Positions 26,680 to 35,887 of a stretch of 64,000 nt of DNA are shown one piece after another. A model generated the notes under the pieces. It had not been told where the DNA came from. It saw nothing but the letters and a program-made list of their open reading frames with translations, and did not search any database. Origin of the DNA: Saprospiraceae bacterium (lineage in GTDB: Bacteria; Bacteroidota; Bacteroidia; Chitinophagales; Saprospiraceae); contig JAIYAP010000033.1 in the NCBI GenBank assembly GCA_027488935.1, positions 1 through 64,000 on the forward strand, written 5' to 3'. The position numbers and the translations under genes were made by a program. Numbering within the stretch: position 1 is the first letter of the stretch; the number at the start of each line of letters is the position of its first letter.

Positions 26680-26964
26680 GAGAAATCAGCAAAAGGGTAT
26701 TAGGTGAAGAAATAAAGTGACAGTTGCCTTTTGGGCCAGTCAAAAGATTTCGAAATCTTTAATAAAAAAACAATCTGTTGGGTAGGATAGAACTAAAGGC
26801 AAAATTACAGGAGTATCAGACTTTTTTTACATGAATTTTATAAAAAAACACTTAAAGCAATCAATTTGTCAGGTAGAGGCCAGTTTCTAAATAAAATTAA
26901 TTGTATTACTATTTGGGTTGAGCGTCATAGTATTGAAGGAAGCGTGTTGCGCTCAACCATCGTG

Positions 26965-27000
26965 GTGATATGCGTCATCCCCGCTTGTGATATGCGTCAT
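26965..27000. repeat. Two 14-bp direct repeats, 22-bp period
   Basis: GTGATATGCGTCAT occurs at 26965-26978 and again at 26987-27000. A 22-bp period puts both copies on the same face of the helix. It is about 285 bp upstream of the peroxidase start. It could be a regulator site or a repeat remnant. Confidence 0.6.
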
Positions 27001-27063
27001 GCGATGCTTAATGATTTATTATTAAGGGTTTAATCACTCACAGAGTTTGCGTTTGCCAAAACA

Positions 27064-27100
27064 AAGGCTGCCTCAAAATCTTCATGTTGAGACAGCCCTT
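27064..27100 (-). terminator. Terminator of the pentose phosphate operon
   Basis: AAGGCTG with CAGCCCTT and CTCAA with TTGAG form a stem with small bulges, 24 bp after the pgi stop. The opening AAGGCTGCCTCAAA is shared with the terminator at 61842, suggesting a common terminator type in this genome. Confidence 0.7.
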
Positions 27101-27123
27101 ATGGATATCGAAATGCCCGAAAA

Positions 27124-28740
27124 TTAGCCGCGATAATATTCAATCAACGCATTGGTGGAACTATCGTGCTGCAAAGGCTTGTTCGTGTCTTGCAACTCTG
27201 GAATAATATTCTGCGCCAAAACTTTACCCAACTCTACGCCCATCTGGTCGAACGGATTGATGTCCCAAATAACGCTTTGCACAAATACACAGTGCTCGTA
27301 CATGGCAATCAGTTTGCCTAAGTTTTTCGGATTTAATTGATCGATAAAAAAGGTTGAAGAGGGCCGGTTGCCTTCAAATACTTTGTGCGCAACCAAGTCA
27401 TCCGCCACGCCTTCCGCTTTTACGGCTTCGGCTGTTTTTCCAAATGCCAACGCTTCCCCCTGGGCAATCATGTTGGCAATCAAATAATCCTGGTGCGGCG
27501 GTAATACATTCAACGGCTTTTTAAAACCGATAAAATCGCAAGGAATCAACAAAGTACCCTGGTGTACTAACTGGTAAAATGAGTGTTGGCCGTTGGTGCC
27601 CGGTTCGCCCCAGTACACCACACCGGTCTGATAGTGGATGTTCTCACCGCCCAGGGTAACATGTTTGCCATTGCTTTCCATCGTAAGTTGCTGTAAATAA
27701 GCCGGAAAGCGTTTCAAATAGTTTTCATACGGGAAAATGGCCTGGGTTTGTACGCCAAAAAAATCGGCATACCAGATCCCCAGCATCCCCATGATCACTG
27801 GAATGTTTTCGTTCAAAGGGGCTGTGCGAAAATGCTCATCCATTTCGTGCAAACCTGCCAGCATTTCATAATAATGCTCCGAACCAATCGCAAGCATGGT
27901 CGACAAACCGATCGCCGAACTCATAGAATAGCGTCCGCCAACCCAGTCCCAAAACCCAAACATGTTTTGGGTATCTATTCCAAACTGACTTACGGCCTTT
28001 TCATTGGTAGAAACGGCCACAAAATGCTTGGCCACCGCACTTGCATCGCCGCCCAACTGCTCCAGCAACCAGGTTCTGGCGGTTTGGGCATTGGTCATGG
28101 TTTCTAAGGTAGAAAAGGTTTTGGAAGAAATAATAAACAGGGTTTCTTCTGCAGAAATGCCCTCTACCGCTTCTGCAAAATCATTGCCGTCTACATTGGA
28201 TACAAATCGGAAACTCAAATTGCGCTGACTGAAATGTTTTAAGGCCTCATATGCCATCACCGGACCCAAATCGGAGCCGCCAATGCCAATATTCACCACA
28301 TATTTAATCGATTTGCCGGTATGTCCTTTCCAGGCACCGCTGCGTACCTGATTGGAAAATTCGGTCATTTTTTCGAGCACGGCATGCACATCAGGCACTA
28401 CGTTGTGACCATCCACTAAAACCGTAGCGCCTTTGGGTGCGCGCAAGGCGGTATGCAGCACCGCGCGATTTTCCGTGCTATTGATTTTTTCACCTGAAAA
28501 CATGGTAGCGCGGCGTGCTTCCAATCCACGTTCTTCAGCCAGACCCAATAACAGCGACAAGGTTTCTTCGGTAATACGGTGTTTGGAATAATCGAAATAG
28601 ATGTCCGATACCTTCAAGACAAAACGTTCGCCGCGGGTACTGTCTTTTTTAAACAGGTCCTTAAGTTGCACGTTTTTTATTTCCCCGAAATGCGATTCGA
28701 GTGATTTCCAATGGTTTAAGCTTGTTAATAAAGCGCTCAT
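27124..28740 (-). CDS. pgi: Glucose-6-phosphate isomerase
   Basis: Interconverts glucose-6-phosphate and fructose-6-phosphate. Length is 538 residues. Signatures are the phosphate-binding [20 protein letters not shown] (about 150-169), [17 protein letters not shown] (about 263-279, with catalytic Arg), the Glu/His in MESNGKHV, and [19 protein letters not shown]. It is the last gene of the seven-gene operon, 30 bp after rpiB, and is followed by a terminator. It lets sugar phosphates from the pathway return to glycolysis. Confidence 0.97.
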   Translation of the reverse strand: MSALLTSLNHWKSLESHFGEIKNVQLKDLFKKDSTRGERFVLKVSDIYFDYSKHRITEETLSLLLGLAEERGLEARRATMFSGEKINSTENRAVLHTALRAPKGATVLVDGHNVVPDVHAVLEKMTEFSNQVRSGAWKGHTGKSIKYVVNIGIGGSDLGPVMAYEALKHFSQRNLSFRFVSNVDGNDFAEAVEGISAEETLFIISSKTFSTLETMTNAQTARTWLLEQLGGDASAVAKHFVAVSTNEKAVSQFGIDTQNMFGFWDWVGGRYSMSSAIGLSTMLAIGSEHYYEMLAGLHEMDEHFRTAPLNENIPVIMGMLGIWYADFFGVQTQAIFPYENYLKRFPAYLQQLTMESNGKHVTLGGENIHYQTGVVYWGEPGTNGQHSFYQLVHQGTLLIPCDFIGFKKPLNVLPPHQDYLIANMIAQGEALAFGKTAEAVKAEGVADDLVAHKVFEGNRPSSTFFIDQLNPKNLGKLIAMYEHCVFVQSVIWDINPFDQMGVELGKVLAQNIIPELQDTNKPLQHDSSTNALIEYYRG

Positions 28741-28770
28741 GTGAACGGATTTAGCATTGATTTAATTTAT

Positions 28771-29226
28771 TTACTTCCTTTCGGCGGCAATATACAACTC
28801 GATTTTGCCCAGTCTTCGTAGATGCCTTTCCGCGTGCGTAAATTTTGCGTTAAGAAATTCAAAAATAATTTCCGTGGCAGTTTCTATGCCAATAATCCGA
28901 CCGCCCAGACATAGCAAGTTCATATCATCGTCTTCCACGCCTTGGTGGGCCGAAAAGTGATCATGCACCAGCGCCGCCCGTACCCCCAACACTTTATTGG
29001 CGGCAATAGAGGCACCCACACCGCTGCCGCATACAGCAATACCTCTTTCTACTTCTCCGCGCGCAATAGCCTGCGCAAGCGGGAGCACATAATCCGGGTA
29101 ATCATCGTCCACATCGAGGGTGTGATTGCCAAAGTCGATGACTTGAAAACCTTTTTGAGACAAGCGTTCGATTAAAATTTGTTTTAATGCATAACCGCCA
29201 TGATCTGCTGCAATTCCGAGCTTCAT
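28771..29226 (-). CDS. rpiB: Ribose-5-phosphate isomerase B
   Basis: Interconverts ribulose-5-phosphate and ribose-5-phosphate. 151 residues, the usual RpiB length. Visible features: IAADHGGYALKQ at the N-terminus, VIDFGNHTLDVDDDYPDY, the catalytic Cys in GIAVCGSGVGASIAANK (about 65-72), and DDMNLLCLGGRIIG. It sits between tkt (10 bp) and pgi (30 bp) on the minus strand. Confidence 0.96.
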   Translation of the reverse strand: MKLGIAADHGGYALKQILIERLSQKGFQVIDFGNHTLDVDDDYPDYVLPLAQAIARGEVERGIAVCGSGVGASIAANKVLGVRAALVHDHFSAHQGVEDDDMNLLCLGGRIIGIETATEIIFEFLNAKFTHAERHLRRLGKIELYIAAERK

Positions 29227-29236
29227 TTTTGTTTTT

Positions 29237-31243
29237 TTAGGATTTTTGAAGCAATGCCTTGGCGGCTTTTACCGTCGCTTCCGTGGTCAAGCCAAATTCT
29301 TCCAGAAGGCTGCTCACTTTCCCGGAAGCGCCAAAGGTGTGCATGCCTAATACCACGCCATCGCCTGGCAATCCCACAAATTTGCTCCAACCAAATGTCG
29401 AGCCAGCTTCAATGGCTACCCGGGCACGTACTTTATTGGGTAAAACGGATTCCATGTACTCCGGACTTTGACGTTCGTACAAATTCCAGTTCGGCATGCT
29501 GACTACTCGTGCCCGAATGCCTTCCAATTGTAATTGCTCATAAGCGGCTACCGCAAGTTGTAGTTCAGAGCCGGTTGCAATCAGAATTATATCGGGTGTG
29601 CCTTCACTATCGGCCAAAACGTAAGCACCTTTCAAAGCCCCTTCTGCGGAAGCATAACGGGTGCGATCCAATACGGGTAAATCCTGGCGACTCAACATTA
29701 AAGCAGTGGGCGTGTGTTTCATCGCCATAATATAGCGCCACATCACCGCCACTTCATTCGCGTCGCCGGGCCGGATTACCTCCAGGTTGGGCATTGCCCG
29801 CAGCGATGCAATATGTTCAATCGGCTGGTGGGTGGGTCCGTCTTCACCTACACCGATACTGTCGTGGGTGAAAATGTAAGTTACCGGCAAATTCATCAAT
29901 GCGGAAAGTCGAATCGACCCACGGCCATAATCGGAAAAGACCAAAAACGTGGAGGCGTATGTTTTTAAACCACTGATTGCCAATCCGTTGGCAATGGCGC
30001 CCATGGCATGCTCGCGAATCCCGAAGTGGATATTTTTACCTTCAAAATGGTCTTTTTCGAAGCTGGTTTCCTTTTTCAGGTCGGTTAGGGTAGAAGGAGC
30101 AAGATCTGCCGAACCACCGAGCATAAATGGAATATTAGCAGCAATAGCATTCAATACTTTTCCGCTGGCTACCCGTCCAGAAACGTTGATACCGGCCTCA
30201 AACGTTGGAATGGCAGCATCCCATCCATCGGGCAGATTACCGCTTTGGATCAGTTCCAATTCGACGGCTAAAGCAGGAAATGCCTTTTTATAAAGTTCAA
30301 ATTGGTCATTCCAGGCAGATTCTTGTTGTTTCCCACGCGCTGCGATGGTTTGCGTGTATTCGTTAACTTCATCTGGAACAAAAAACTTTTTTTCCGGGTC
30401 CCAGCCGTAGAAAATTTTAGTTGCTTTGATTTCTTCTTCTCCCAGGGGCGCTCCGTGTGCGCCGTGCGTATCCTGTTTGGTGGGTGCTCCGTATGCAATA
30501 TGGCTATCCACGATGATCAGAGTAGGGCGGCTTTCCTCTTTTTCGGCAATGCGAATGGCGCGACTCAACATTTCCTGGTCGTTGGCATCTCCTACGCGTT
30601 GCACATTCCAGCCATACGCGATAAATCGAGTAGCAACATCTTCACTAAAGGCCAGGCTGGTGCTGCCTTCAATCGTAATTTTATTGTTATCGTAGATCCA
30701 GATCAAATTATCTAGGCCCAAATGGCCCGCTAGTGAAGCAGCCTCGCTGGATATACCTTCCATCATGCAACCATCTCCGCCTAAGGCAAATACTTGATAA
30801 TCAATCAAATCAAAACCGGGTTGGTTGTATCGGCTGGCCATCCATTTTTGCGCCATCGCAAAACCTACGCTGGTCGCAAATCCCTGGCCCAAAGGACCTG
30901 TGGTGGTTTCCACGCCCGGTGTATGGCCATGTTCGGGGTGACCAGGGCATTTGCTGTGGATCTGACGAAATGCTTTAATGTCATCAAGGGTTACATCAAA
31001 TCCTGTAATGTGTAAAATACTGTAAAGCAACATAGAAGCATGTCCGGCCGACAAAACAAAACGATCACGGTTCATCCACGTCGGGTTGGCCGGATTGAAT
31101 TTCATAAATCGATCAAAAACGGTAAAGGCTACAGGGGCAAGTGCCATGGGCGTGCCGGGATGTCCCGAATTGGCAGCCTGTACCGCATCCATGGAGAGGG
31201 TGCGCATGGTATTGATACACAATTGATCGAGTGTCTGATTCAT
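29237..31243 (-). CDS. tkt: Transketolase
   Basis: Thiamine-diphosphate enzyme that exchanges two-carbon units among sugar phosphates. 668 residues, full length. The N-terminal domain has ANSGHPGTPMALAP, ECCTGGPLG-like TTTGPLGQGFATSVGFAMA, and the TPP/Mg motif ALGGDGCMMEGISSEAASLAG. The pyrimidine domain has NIHFGIREHAMGAIANGLA and the active-site region FTHDSIGVGEDGPTHQPIEHIA, followed by the C-terminal domain. It follows glk by 4 bp and precedes rpiB by 10 bp. Confidence 0.97.
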   Translation of the reverse strand: MNQTLDQLCINTMRTLSMDAVQAANSGHPGTPMALAPVAFTVFDRFMKFNPANPTWMNRDRFVLSAGHASMLLYSILHITGFDVTLDDIKAFRQIHSKCPGHPEHGHTPGVETTTGPLGQGFATSVGFAMAQKWMASRYNQPGFDLIDYQVFALGGDGCMMEGISSEAASLAGHLGLDNLIWIYDNNKITIEGSTSLAFSEDVATRFIAYGWNVQRVGDANDQEMLSRAIRIAEKEESRPTLIIVDSHIAYGAPTKQDTHGAHGAPLGEEEIKATKIFYGWDPEKKFFVPDEVNEYTQTIAARGKQQESAWNDQFELYKKAFPALAVELELIQSGNLPDGWDAAIPTFEAGINVSGRVASGKVLNAIAANIPFMLGGSADLAPSTLTDLKKETSFEKDHFEGKNIHFGIREHAMGAIANGLAISGLKTYASTFLVFSDYGRGSIRLSALMNLPVTYIFTHDSIGVGEDGPTHQPIEHIASLRAMPNLEVIRPGDANEVAVMWRYIMAMKHTPTALMLSRQDLPVLDRTRYASAEGALKGAYVLADSEGTPDIILIATGSELQLAVAAYEQLQLEGIRARVVSMPNWNLYERQSPEYMESVLPNKVRARVAIEAGSTFGWSKFVGLPGDGVVLGMHTFGASGKVSSLLEEFGLTTEATVKAAKALLQKS

Positions 31244-31247
31244 TTTT

Positions 31248-32249
31248 TTATGGATGGTTTATTTCAAACGCAATTTGAGCGGCACCTTTCAAGGCAGCCT
31301 GGTTATTGGTGATTACATGTACTGGAATGCTATCCAATACCCATTGCATCCTCCCTTTATTGAGAAAACTGCGCACAAAGGCACCGTCGGATAATTTCGG
31401 TAAAATTTTATAGGGAATGCCGCCACCCAGGTACACGCCGCCATCTGAAAGAAAATTGAGCGCCAAATTGCCCGCTTTTGTGCCTAAAATGGATACAAAA
31501 ATGTGCAAGGCTTCTTCGCAAACAGGATCCAGGGCATCTAAAGCCATGGCTGAAATAACTGCCGCTTTATCCTGGGTCTGCATTTGTTCCAGGGTTGCTT
31601 TGGATGGTTTGGCATTTTTTATATCTACCAAAAAATCGAAAATATTGGGTAATCCGCTGCCAGAAATGGTTCTTTCATAACTGACATGTCCGAATTTTCT
31701 ATATAAATAAAGGTACAATTCGGCCTCCACTTCATTGGCTGGCGCAAAATCCGTATGTCCGCCTTCGGAGGCAATTACAATCGATTTACCCCGATGGCGC
31801 ATCAAAAAGGATTGTCCTAAACCCGTGCCGGGTGCCAATACGACATACCGTTCGGGATGTGCCGGCGTTTCTCCATTTTTAATCGTAACCAATTCATCCA
31901 CAGTGAGCGATGGCAAGGCATGCGCGGTGGCAGCCAGGTCATTTACAAGTTTAACATGTGGAATTTGCACATGTTGGCTCAGCGTTTTTTCCTCAATCAC
32001 CCAAGGTAAATTGGTCGATCGAACTACGCCATCCACCACCGGACCGGGAATACCAAAAGCGGCTGCGGTGGGTCGGCCCGTTTCACCCGCAAGAAAAGCT
32101 TCAATGATGTCTTCCAGTCGTTCATAATCCCGGCTGTTGAAATGCGCTTTTTTAATTTCTTTCCGCTGGCCATCTTGCGCTTCATACAAAGCAAGCAGGG
32201 TTTTGGTGCCGCCAGTATCGCCCGCTAATACCGTATTTTCTATGTTCAT
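31248..32249 (-). CDS. glk: Glucokinase
   Basis: ATP-dependent phosphorylation of glucose at C6. 333 residues, Glk-type. The N-terminal phosphate loop is VLAGDTGGTKTLLALYE, then AAFGIPGPVVDG, NLPWVIEEKTL, LVNDLAATAHALPSL (catalytic Asp), VLAPGTGLGQSFL and ASEGGHTDFAP. The C-terminal GGIPYKILPKLSDGAFVRSF is characteristic. The 3' end of pgl and the 5' end of glk overlap by 4 bp. It supplies glucose-6-phosphate to Zwf. Confidence 0.95.
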   Translation of the reverse strand: MNIENTVLAGDTGGTKTLLALYEAQDGQRKEIKKAHFNSRDYERLEDIIEAFLAGETGRPTAAAFGIPGPVVDGVVRSTNLPWVIEEKTLSQHVQIPHVKLVNDLAATAHALPSLTVDELVTIKNGETPAHPERYVVLAPGTGLGQSFLMRHRGKSIVIASEGGHTDFAPANEVEAELYLYLYRKFGHVSYERTISGSGLPNIFDFLVDIKNAKPSKATLEQMQTQDKAAVISAMALDALDPVCEEALHIFVSILGTKAGNLALNFLSDGGVYLGGGIPYKILPKLSDGAFVRSFLNKGRMQWVLDSIPVHVITNNQAALKGAAQIAFEINHP

Positions 32250-32989
32250 ACCTTTGAGTTGTGCGAGAGATGTTGTCCAGCGGCTTCATCCAGCAACCAT
32301 AATAAATTTCCATTAACAGGGCGCACGTATGCGGCAGGTAGTGCTTCCCAACCCGTTTGGTGCTCCACCACCGTAACTACTTTTTCGGCTTTCCCGGCAC
32401 CAGTTGCCAAAAACGCCACCGTATGCGCTTGATTGATCAAAGTTCCGGTGAAGGTGATACGTTGCTGTTTCGTTTGTGGGTGTATGGCAACTTCCACGCT
32501 TTTGGCACTTTGAAATGGCGCTAAATTGCCCGGAAAAATAGAAGCGGTGTGGCCATCATCGCCCAATCCGAGCATTAAAAGGTCGAATGCCGGCATCGCA
32601 CCTGAACCCGGAATATTTTCCTGCAACACTTGTTCGTAGCGCTCGGCTTCTGCTGCTGGATCATTTTCACCCATCATGCGGAAAATTTGCGCAGTTGCGA
32701 TGGGAACATGGTTCAGTAAATTTTCTTTCGCCATGTGGTAATTACTTTCGGCATTTTCGGGTGGTACACAACGCTCGTCACTCCAAAAAATGCGCACTTT
32801 CGACCAATGAATGGTTTCCTTAAAATGTTGTGCCAGGTAGACAAACACGGCTTTAGGCGTAGATCCACCGGAAAGTGCGATGGAATAAAACTGGCCTTCC
32901 GGGGTGTTTTGGAGGCCGTTTTGGATGAATTGGCCCAAAAAATGCGCCAATTCATCCGTATTGTTGAAAATTTTAACGGTTGTTTGCAT
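32246..32989 (-). CDS. pgl: 6-phosphogluconolactonase
   Basis: Hydrolyses 6-phosphogluconolactone made by Zwf. 247 residues, DevB/SOL type. Visible motifs: ALSGGSTPKAVFVYLAQ (about 39-55), VRIFWSDERCVPPENAESNYHMAKENLL, and FDLLMLGLGDDGHTASIFPG (about 137-156), the signature of this family. It starts 2 bp after zwf and overlaps glk by 4 bp, so the first oxidative steps are translated together. Confidence 0.95.
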   Translation of the reverse strand: MQTTVKIFNNTDELAHFLGQFIQNGLQNTPEGQFYSIALSGGSTPKAVFVYLAQHFKETIHWSKVRIFWSDERCVPPENAESNYHMAKENLLNHVPIATAQIFRMMGENDPAAEAERYEQVLQENIPGSGAMPAFDLLMLGLGDDGHTASIFPGNLAPFQSAKSVEVAIHPQTKQQRITFTGTLINQAHTVAFLATGAGKAEKVVTVVEHQTGWEALPAAYVRPVNGNLLWLLDEAAGQHLSHNSKV

Positions 32990-32991
32990 CT

Positions 32992-34512
32992 TTATAGTTC
33001 ACAATAGAGGCCATCATCAGCTAGGTTTTTACACGGATAACGCCAGGTCATGTTTTTATCTTCAATGAGTTCATCGGCCATTTCTGGTCCCCAGGTACCC
33101 GCAGGATATCCATGCAAGGGCACGGTTTTATCATTTTTCCAGGCATCTAATACCGGCGAAAGGAATTTCCAGGCTTCAATAACTTCTTCCGTACGCGCAA
33201 ATAGGGTAGAGTCACCTTTCATCGAATCGTAAATCAGCCGCTCATACGCAGAAGGAATGCGTTGGTTGGTAAGGTCTGAATAGTGGAAATCCATGTTTAC
33301 CTGTTGCACCTCAAATCCGGCACCGGGTGTTTTCATGCCGAATTTAAACAAAATACCCTCATCCGGCTGGATTCTAATCACCAATTGATTGTGGGTTTGG
33401 GCTTCCTGGTTTTGGACAAACAGGAAATGCGGTGTTTGTTTGAAATGCACCACTACCTCCGTCACGCGCGTAGGCAGGCGCTTGCCCGTGCGTATGTAAA
33501 ACGGCACTCCCCCCCAGCGCCAGTTGTCGATATAAAATTTCAAGGCAGCATAGGTTTCCACCATAGAATTGGGATCAACCCCTTCCTCTTCGCGGTATCC
33601 CGCAATTTTCTCTTTTTTAATGACCGACGATACATACTGTCCGCGAATGGCATGGGTTTTCACATCTTCTGGCAAAATAGGCCGTAAAGACTGAAACACC
33701 TTTAATACTTCATTGCGAATCGCGATGGGTTCCAGCGAAGAAGGTGATTCCATGGCGGTAATAGCAGCCACTTGCAACAGGTGATTTTGTACCATGTCGC
33801 GTAAGGCGCCAGCGGTTTCGTAATACCCACCGCGTTTTTCAACCCCCAAACTTTCAGCCGCTGTAATTTCTACATGATGGATATAATTGCGGTTCCAAAG
33901 CGGCTCAAAAATACCATTGGAAAAACGCGTAACCAACAGATTCTGAACGGTTTCCTTGCCTAAATAATGGTCGATCCGAAACAATTGCTCCTCTTTCCAG
34001 TCTTTCAACAAGACCTCCTTTAAATCCGTAGCGGATTGCAGATCGTACCCGAACGGCTTTTCAATAATCAGGCGTTTCCAGCCATCGTCCTCGGTATTGA
34101 GCCCAACGGATGCCAAATGTTTAGGAATGACGCCATAAGTACTAGGGGGAGTCGACAAATAGAAAACCGTGTTACCGCCGATACCTTTTTGTTCCCGCAA
34201 TGCCTCTAATTGCTTTCTAAAAGGTTTATAAGCTGCTGCTTCCTCAAATTGGAGCGGGATATAGTGGATTTTTTCTACAAATTCATCTACCCGCGATGCG
34301 TCTTCAATTTCTTTAAATTCGAGAATGGCTGCTTTCATGGCCACCCGATAGTCCGCATCCGAATAAACCGTACGGGATACGCCCAGGAATACAAATTTTT
34401 CGGGCAATAGGTTTTGGACAAACAGGGCGTATAAAGCCGGCACTAATTTGCGTTTGTTTAAATCGCCGGAAGCGCCAAAAATTACATATAAATGATGATC
34501 GTTCTGATTCAT
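32992..34512 (-). CDS. zwf: Glucose-6-phosphate 1-dehydrogenase
   Basis: Oxidises glucose-6-phosphate to 6-phosphogluconolactone with NADP. 506 residues. The dinucleotide fold is YVIFGASGDLNKRKLVPALY (about 9-28), the active-site signature is LFRIDHYLGKETVQNLLVTRF (about 178-198), and IEKPFGYDL precedes it. C-terminal beta domain present. It lies 7 bp after gnd and 2 bp before pgl on the minus strand. Confidence 0.97.
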   Translation of the reverse strand: MNQNDHHLYVIFGASGDLNKRKLVPALYALFVQNLLPEKFVFLGVSRTVYSDADYRVAMKAAILEFKEIEDASRVDEFVEKIHYIPLQFEEAAAYKPFRKQLEALREQKGIGGNTVFYLSTPPSTYGVIPKHLASVGLNTEDDGWKRLIIEKPFGYDLQSATDLKEVLLKDWKEEQLFRIDHYLGKETVQNLLVTRFSNGIFEPLWNRNYIHHVEITAAESLGVEKRGGYYETAGALRDMVQNHLLQVAAITAMESPSSLEPIAIRNEVLKVFQSLRPILPEDVKTHAIRGQYVSSVIKKEKIAGYREEEGVDPNSMVETYAALKFYIDNWRWGGVPFYIRTGKRLPTRVTEVVVHFKQTPHFLFVQNQEAQTHNQLVIRIQPDEGILFKFGMKTPGAGFEVQQVNMDFHYSDLTNQRIPSAYERLIYDSMKGDSTLFARTEEVIEAWKFLSPVLDAWKNDKTVPLHGYPAGTWGPEMADELIEDKNMTWRYPCKNLADDGLYCEL

Positions 34513-34519
34513 AAAAGGT

Positions 34520-35419
34520 TTATTCTTTGGTTTTTACAGCATGTCCGCCAAATTGATTGCGCAATGCCGCCACCATTTTCATAGCAAACGATTCATCCTG
34601 ACGCGATTGGAAGCGGGTGTACAAAGAAGCCGTAATTACGTGGGCAGGTACGTCAAAATCGATCGCTGTTTGGATGGTCCAACGTCCTTCACCGCTGTCT
34701 GACACATAATCTTTCAGGGATTCCAGTTTTGGATCTTCTTTCAGGGCATTTACCGCCAGTTCGAGCAACCACGAACGCACCACGCTGCCATATTGCCAGG
34801 CATCCGCGATTTTGGTCAAATCAAGGTCGTACGGTGATTTTTGGAGAATTTCGAAACCTTCTGCATACGATTGCATCATACCGTATTCGATGCCATTGTG
34901 CACCATTTTTACCATGTGCCCGGTGCCGGATGGGCCGCAATACACATAGCCGCTTTCGGGTGCAAGAGACTTAAATATCGGCTCCATATAGGAAGTGGCT
35001 TCCTGCGCGCCCCCGTACATGAGGCAATAGCCATTTTTGAGGCCCCAAACACCGCCGCTGGTACCACAATCGACAAAATCTACGCCTTTTAGGGCTGCTT
35101 TTTCGGCACGTTGCTGTGTTTCGCGCCAGAAAGAGTTACCTCCATCAATAATAATATCGCCTTTGTTGAGGATCGCGAGCAGGGCATCGAGGTTTTCATC
35201 CACCGGTTTGCCGGCAGGTACCATGAGCCATACGATTTTGCGGGCGGGGAGTTTTTCCACCAGATCCTGCAAAGAAGTAGCACCTTCTGCGCCGAGTTTT
35301 TCAATTTCTTCGATCGCTTCCGCCGAGCGGTCCCAAACCACCACTTCATGGTGATGGTCTAACAAACGGTGGACCATGTTAAAGCCCATTTTTCCAAGTC
35401 CGATGAATCCTATTTTCAT
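34520..35419 (-). CDS. gnd: 6-phosphogluconate dehydrogenase, short (NAD-type) form
   Basis: Oxidative decarboxylation of 6-phosphogluconate to ribulose-5-phosphate. 299 residues, the short GndA/YqeC-like form. Signatures: MKIGFIGLGKMGFNMVHRLL, WLMVPAGKP, IIIDGGNSFWRET, DCGTSGGVWGLKNGYCLMYGG, GTGHMVKMVHNGIEYGMMQSYAEGFEIL, and the end SRQDESFAMKMVAALRNQFGGHAV. Short forms often prefer NAD, which is known for the family but not provable here. It is the first gene of the operon; the promoter should lie in 35420-35520. Confidence 0.95.
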   Translation of the reverse strand: MKIGFIGLGKMGFNMVHRLLDHHHEVVVWDRSAEAIEEIEKLGAEGATSLQDLVEKLPARKIVWLMVPAGKPVDENLDALLAILNKGDIIIDGGNSFWRETQQRAEKAALKGVDFVDCGTSGGVWGLKNGYCLMYGGAQEATSYMEPIFKSLAPESGYVYCGPSGTGHMVKMVHNGIEYGMMQSYAEGFEILQKSPYDLDLTKIADAWQYGSVVRSWLLELAVNALKEDPKLESLKDYVSDSGEGRWTIQTAIDFDVPAHVITASLYTRFQSRQDESFAMKMVAALRNQFGGHAVKTKE

Positions 35420-35887
35420 TTTTGTGTGTAAGATTGATTGAGCGAATGCGATTGGTTGTTTAATTCGAGTGTAAAATTAGATTTAATCTGGTTGAAGTGG
35501 GGTAAAGTGGGCAAAATATCCTATTAAAATGTCCGTAGTAAAACAATGCTTATGAGGCTAAGTTTGAGTCCATTGTTTTTTCTCGGAAAAAGATGGAAGC
35601 GTGTTAAAAAAACTTTTCTAATTTATGGTCAACGCAAAGCGGTTATGAAAACAGATGACTTCTAATCCATTGAAAATCAATTTTTTTATCCATCCATCCT
35701 TAAAATCCATTTAAATCTGGGTATAAAATGGAATAAACCGCCAGCGCTTTACCAAAGCCCGACTTTTTTTGTTAATTTCGCGGTACATGTCATTTGTCAC
35801 GGGAAAGGCTCCCCAATTTAGGAGCCAGTTGTTTGAATCGTTCACTCGAATTCATCCTGGAGGCATTTGCTTGTTAAAAAATGGATC
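35420..35887. other. Divergent promoter region between gnd and mgtA
   Basis: 468 bp without a gene. It must contain the promoters of the minus-strand pentose phosphate operon and of mgtA. A 6-bp hairpin, GGCTCC (35807-35812) with GGAGCC (35821-35826), lies 62 nt upstream of the mgtA ATG. No M-box-type Mg riboswitch was recognised. GGAGG at 35859-35863 is too close to a TTG and too far from the ATG to decide the start. Confidence 0.6.

Larger units (their letters stand above)
26680..27123. other. Gene-free region between the peroxidase and pgi
   Basis: No open reading frame of note. It contains a 14-bp direct repeat with a 22-bp period (26965-27000) and the pgi terminator (27064-27100). The AT-rich part next to 26680 should hold the peroxidase promoter. 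Confidence 0.6.

Noticed and set aside
35420-35887. An M-box type Mg2+ riboswitch before mgtA
   Set aside because: Only a 6-bp hairpin is visible; the conserved M-box core was not recognised.
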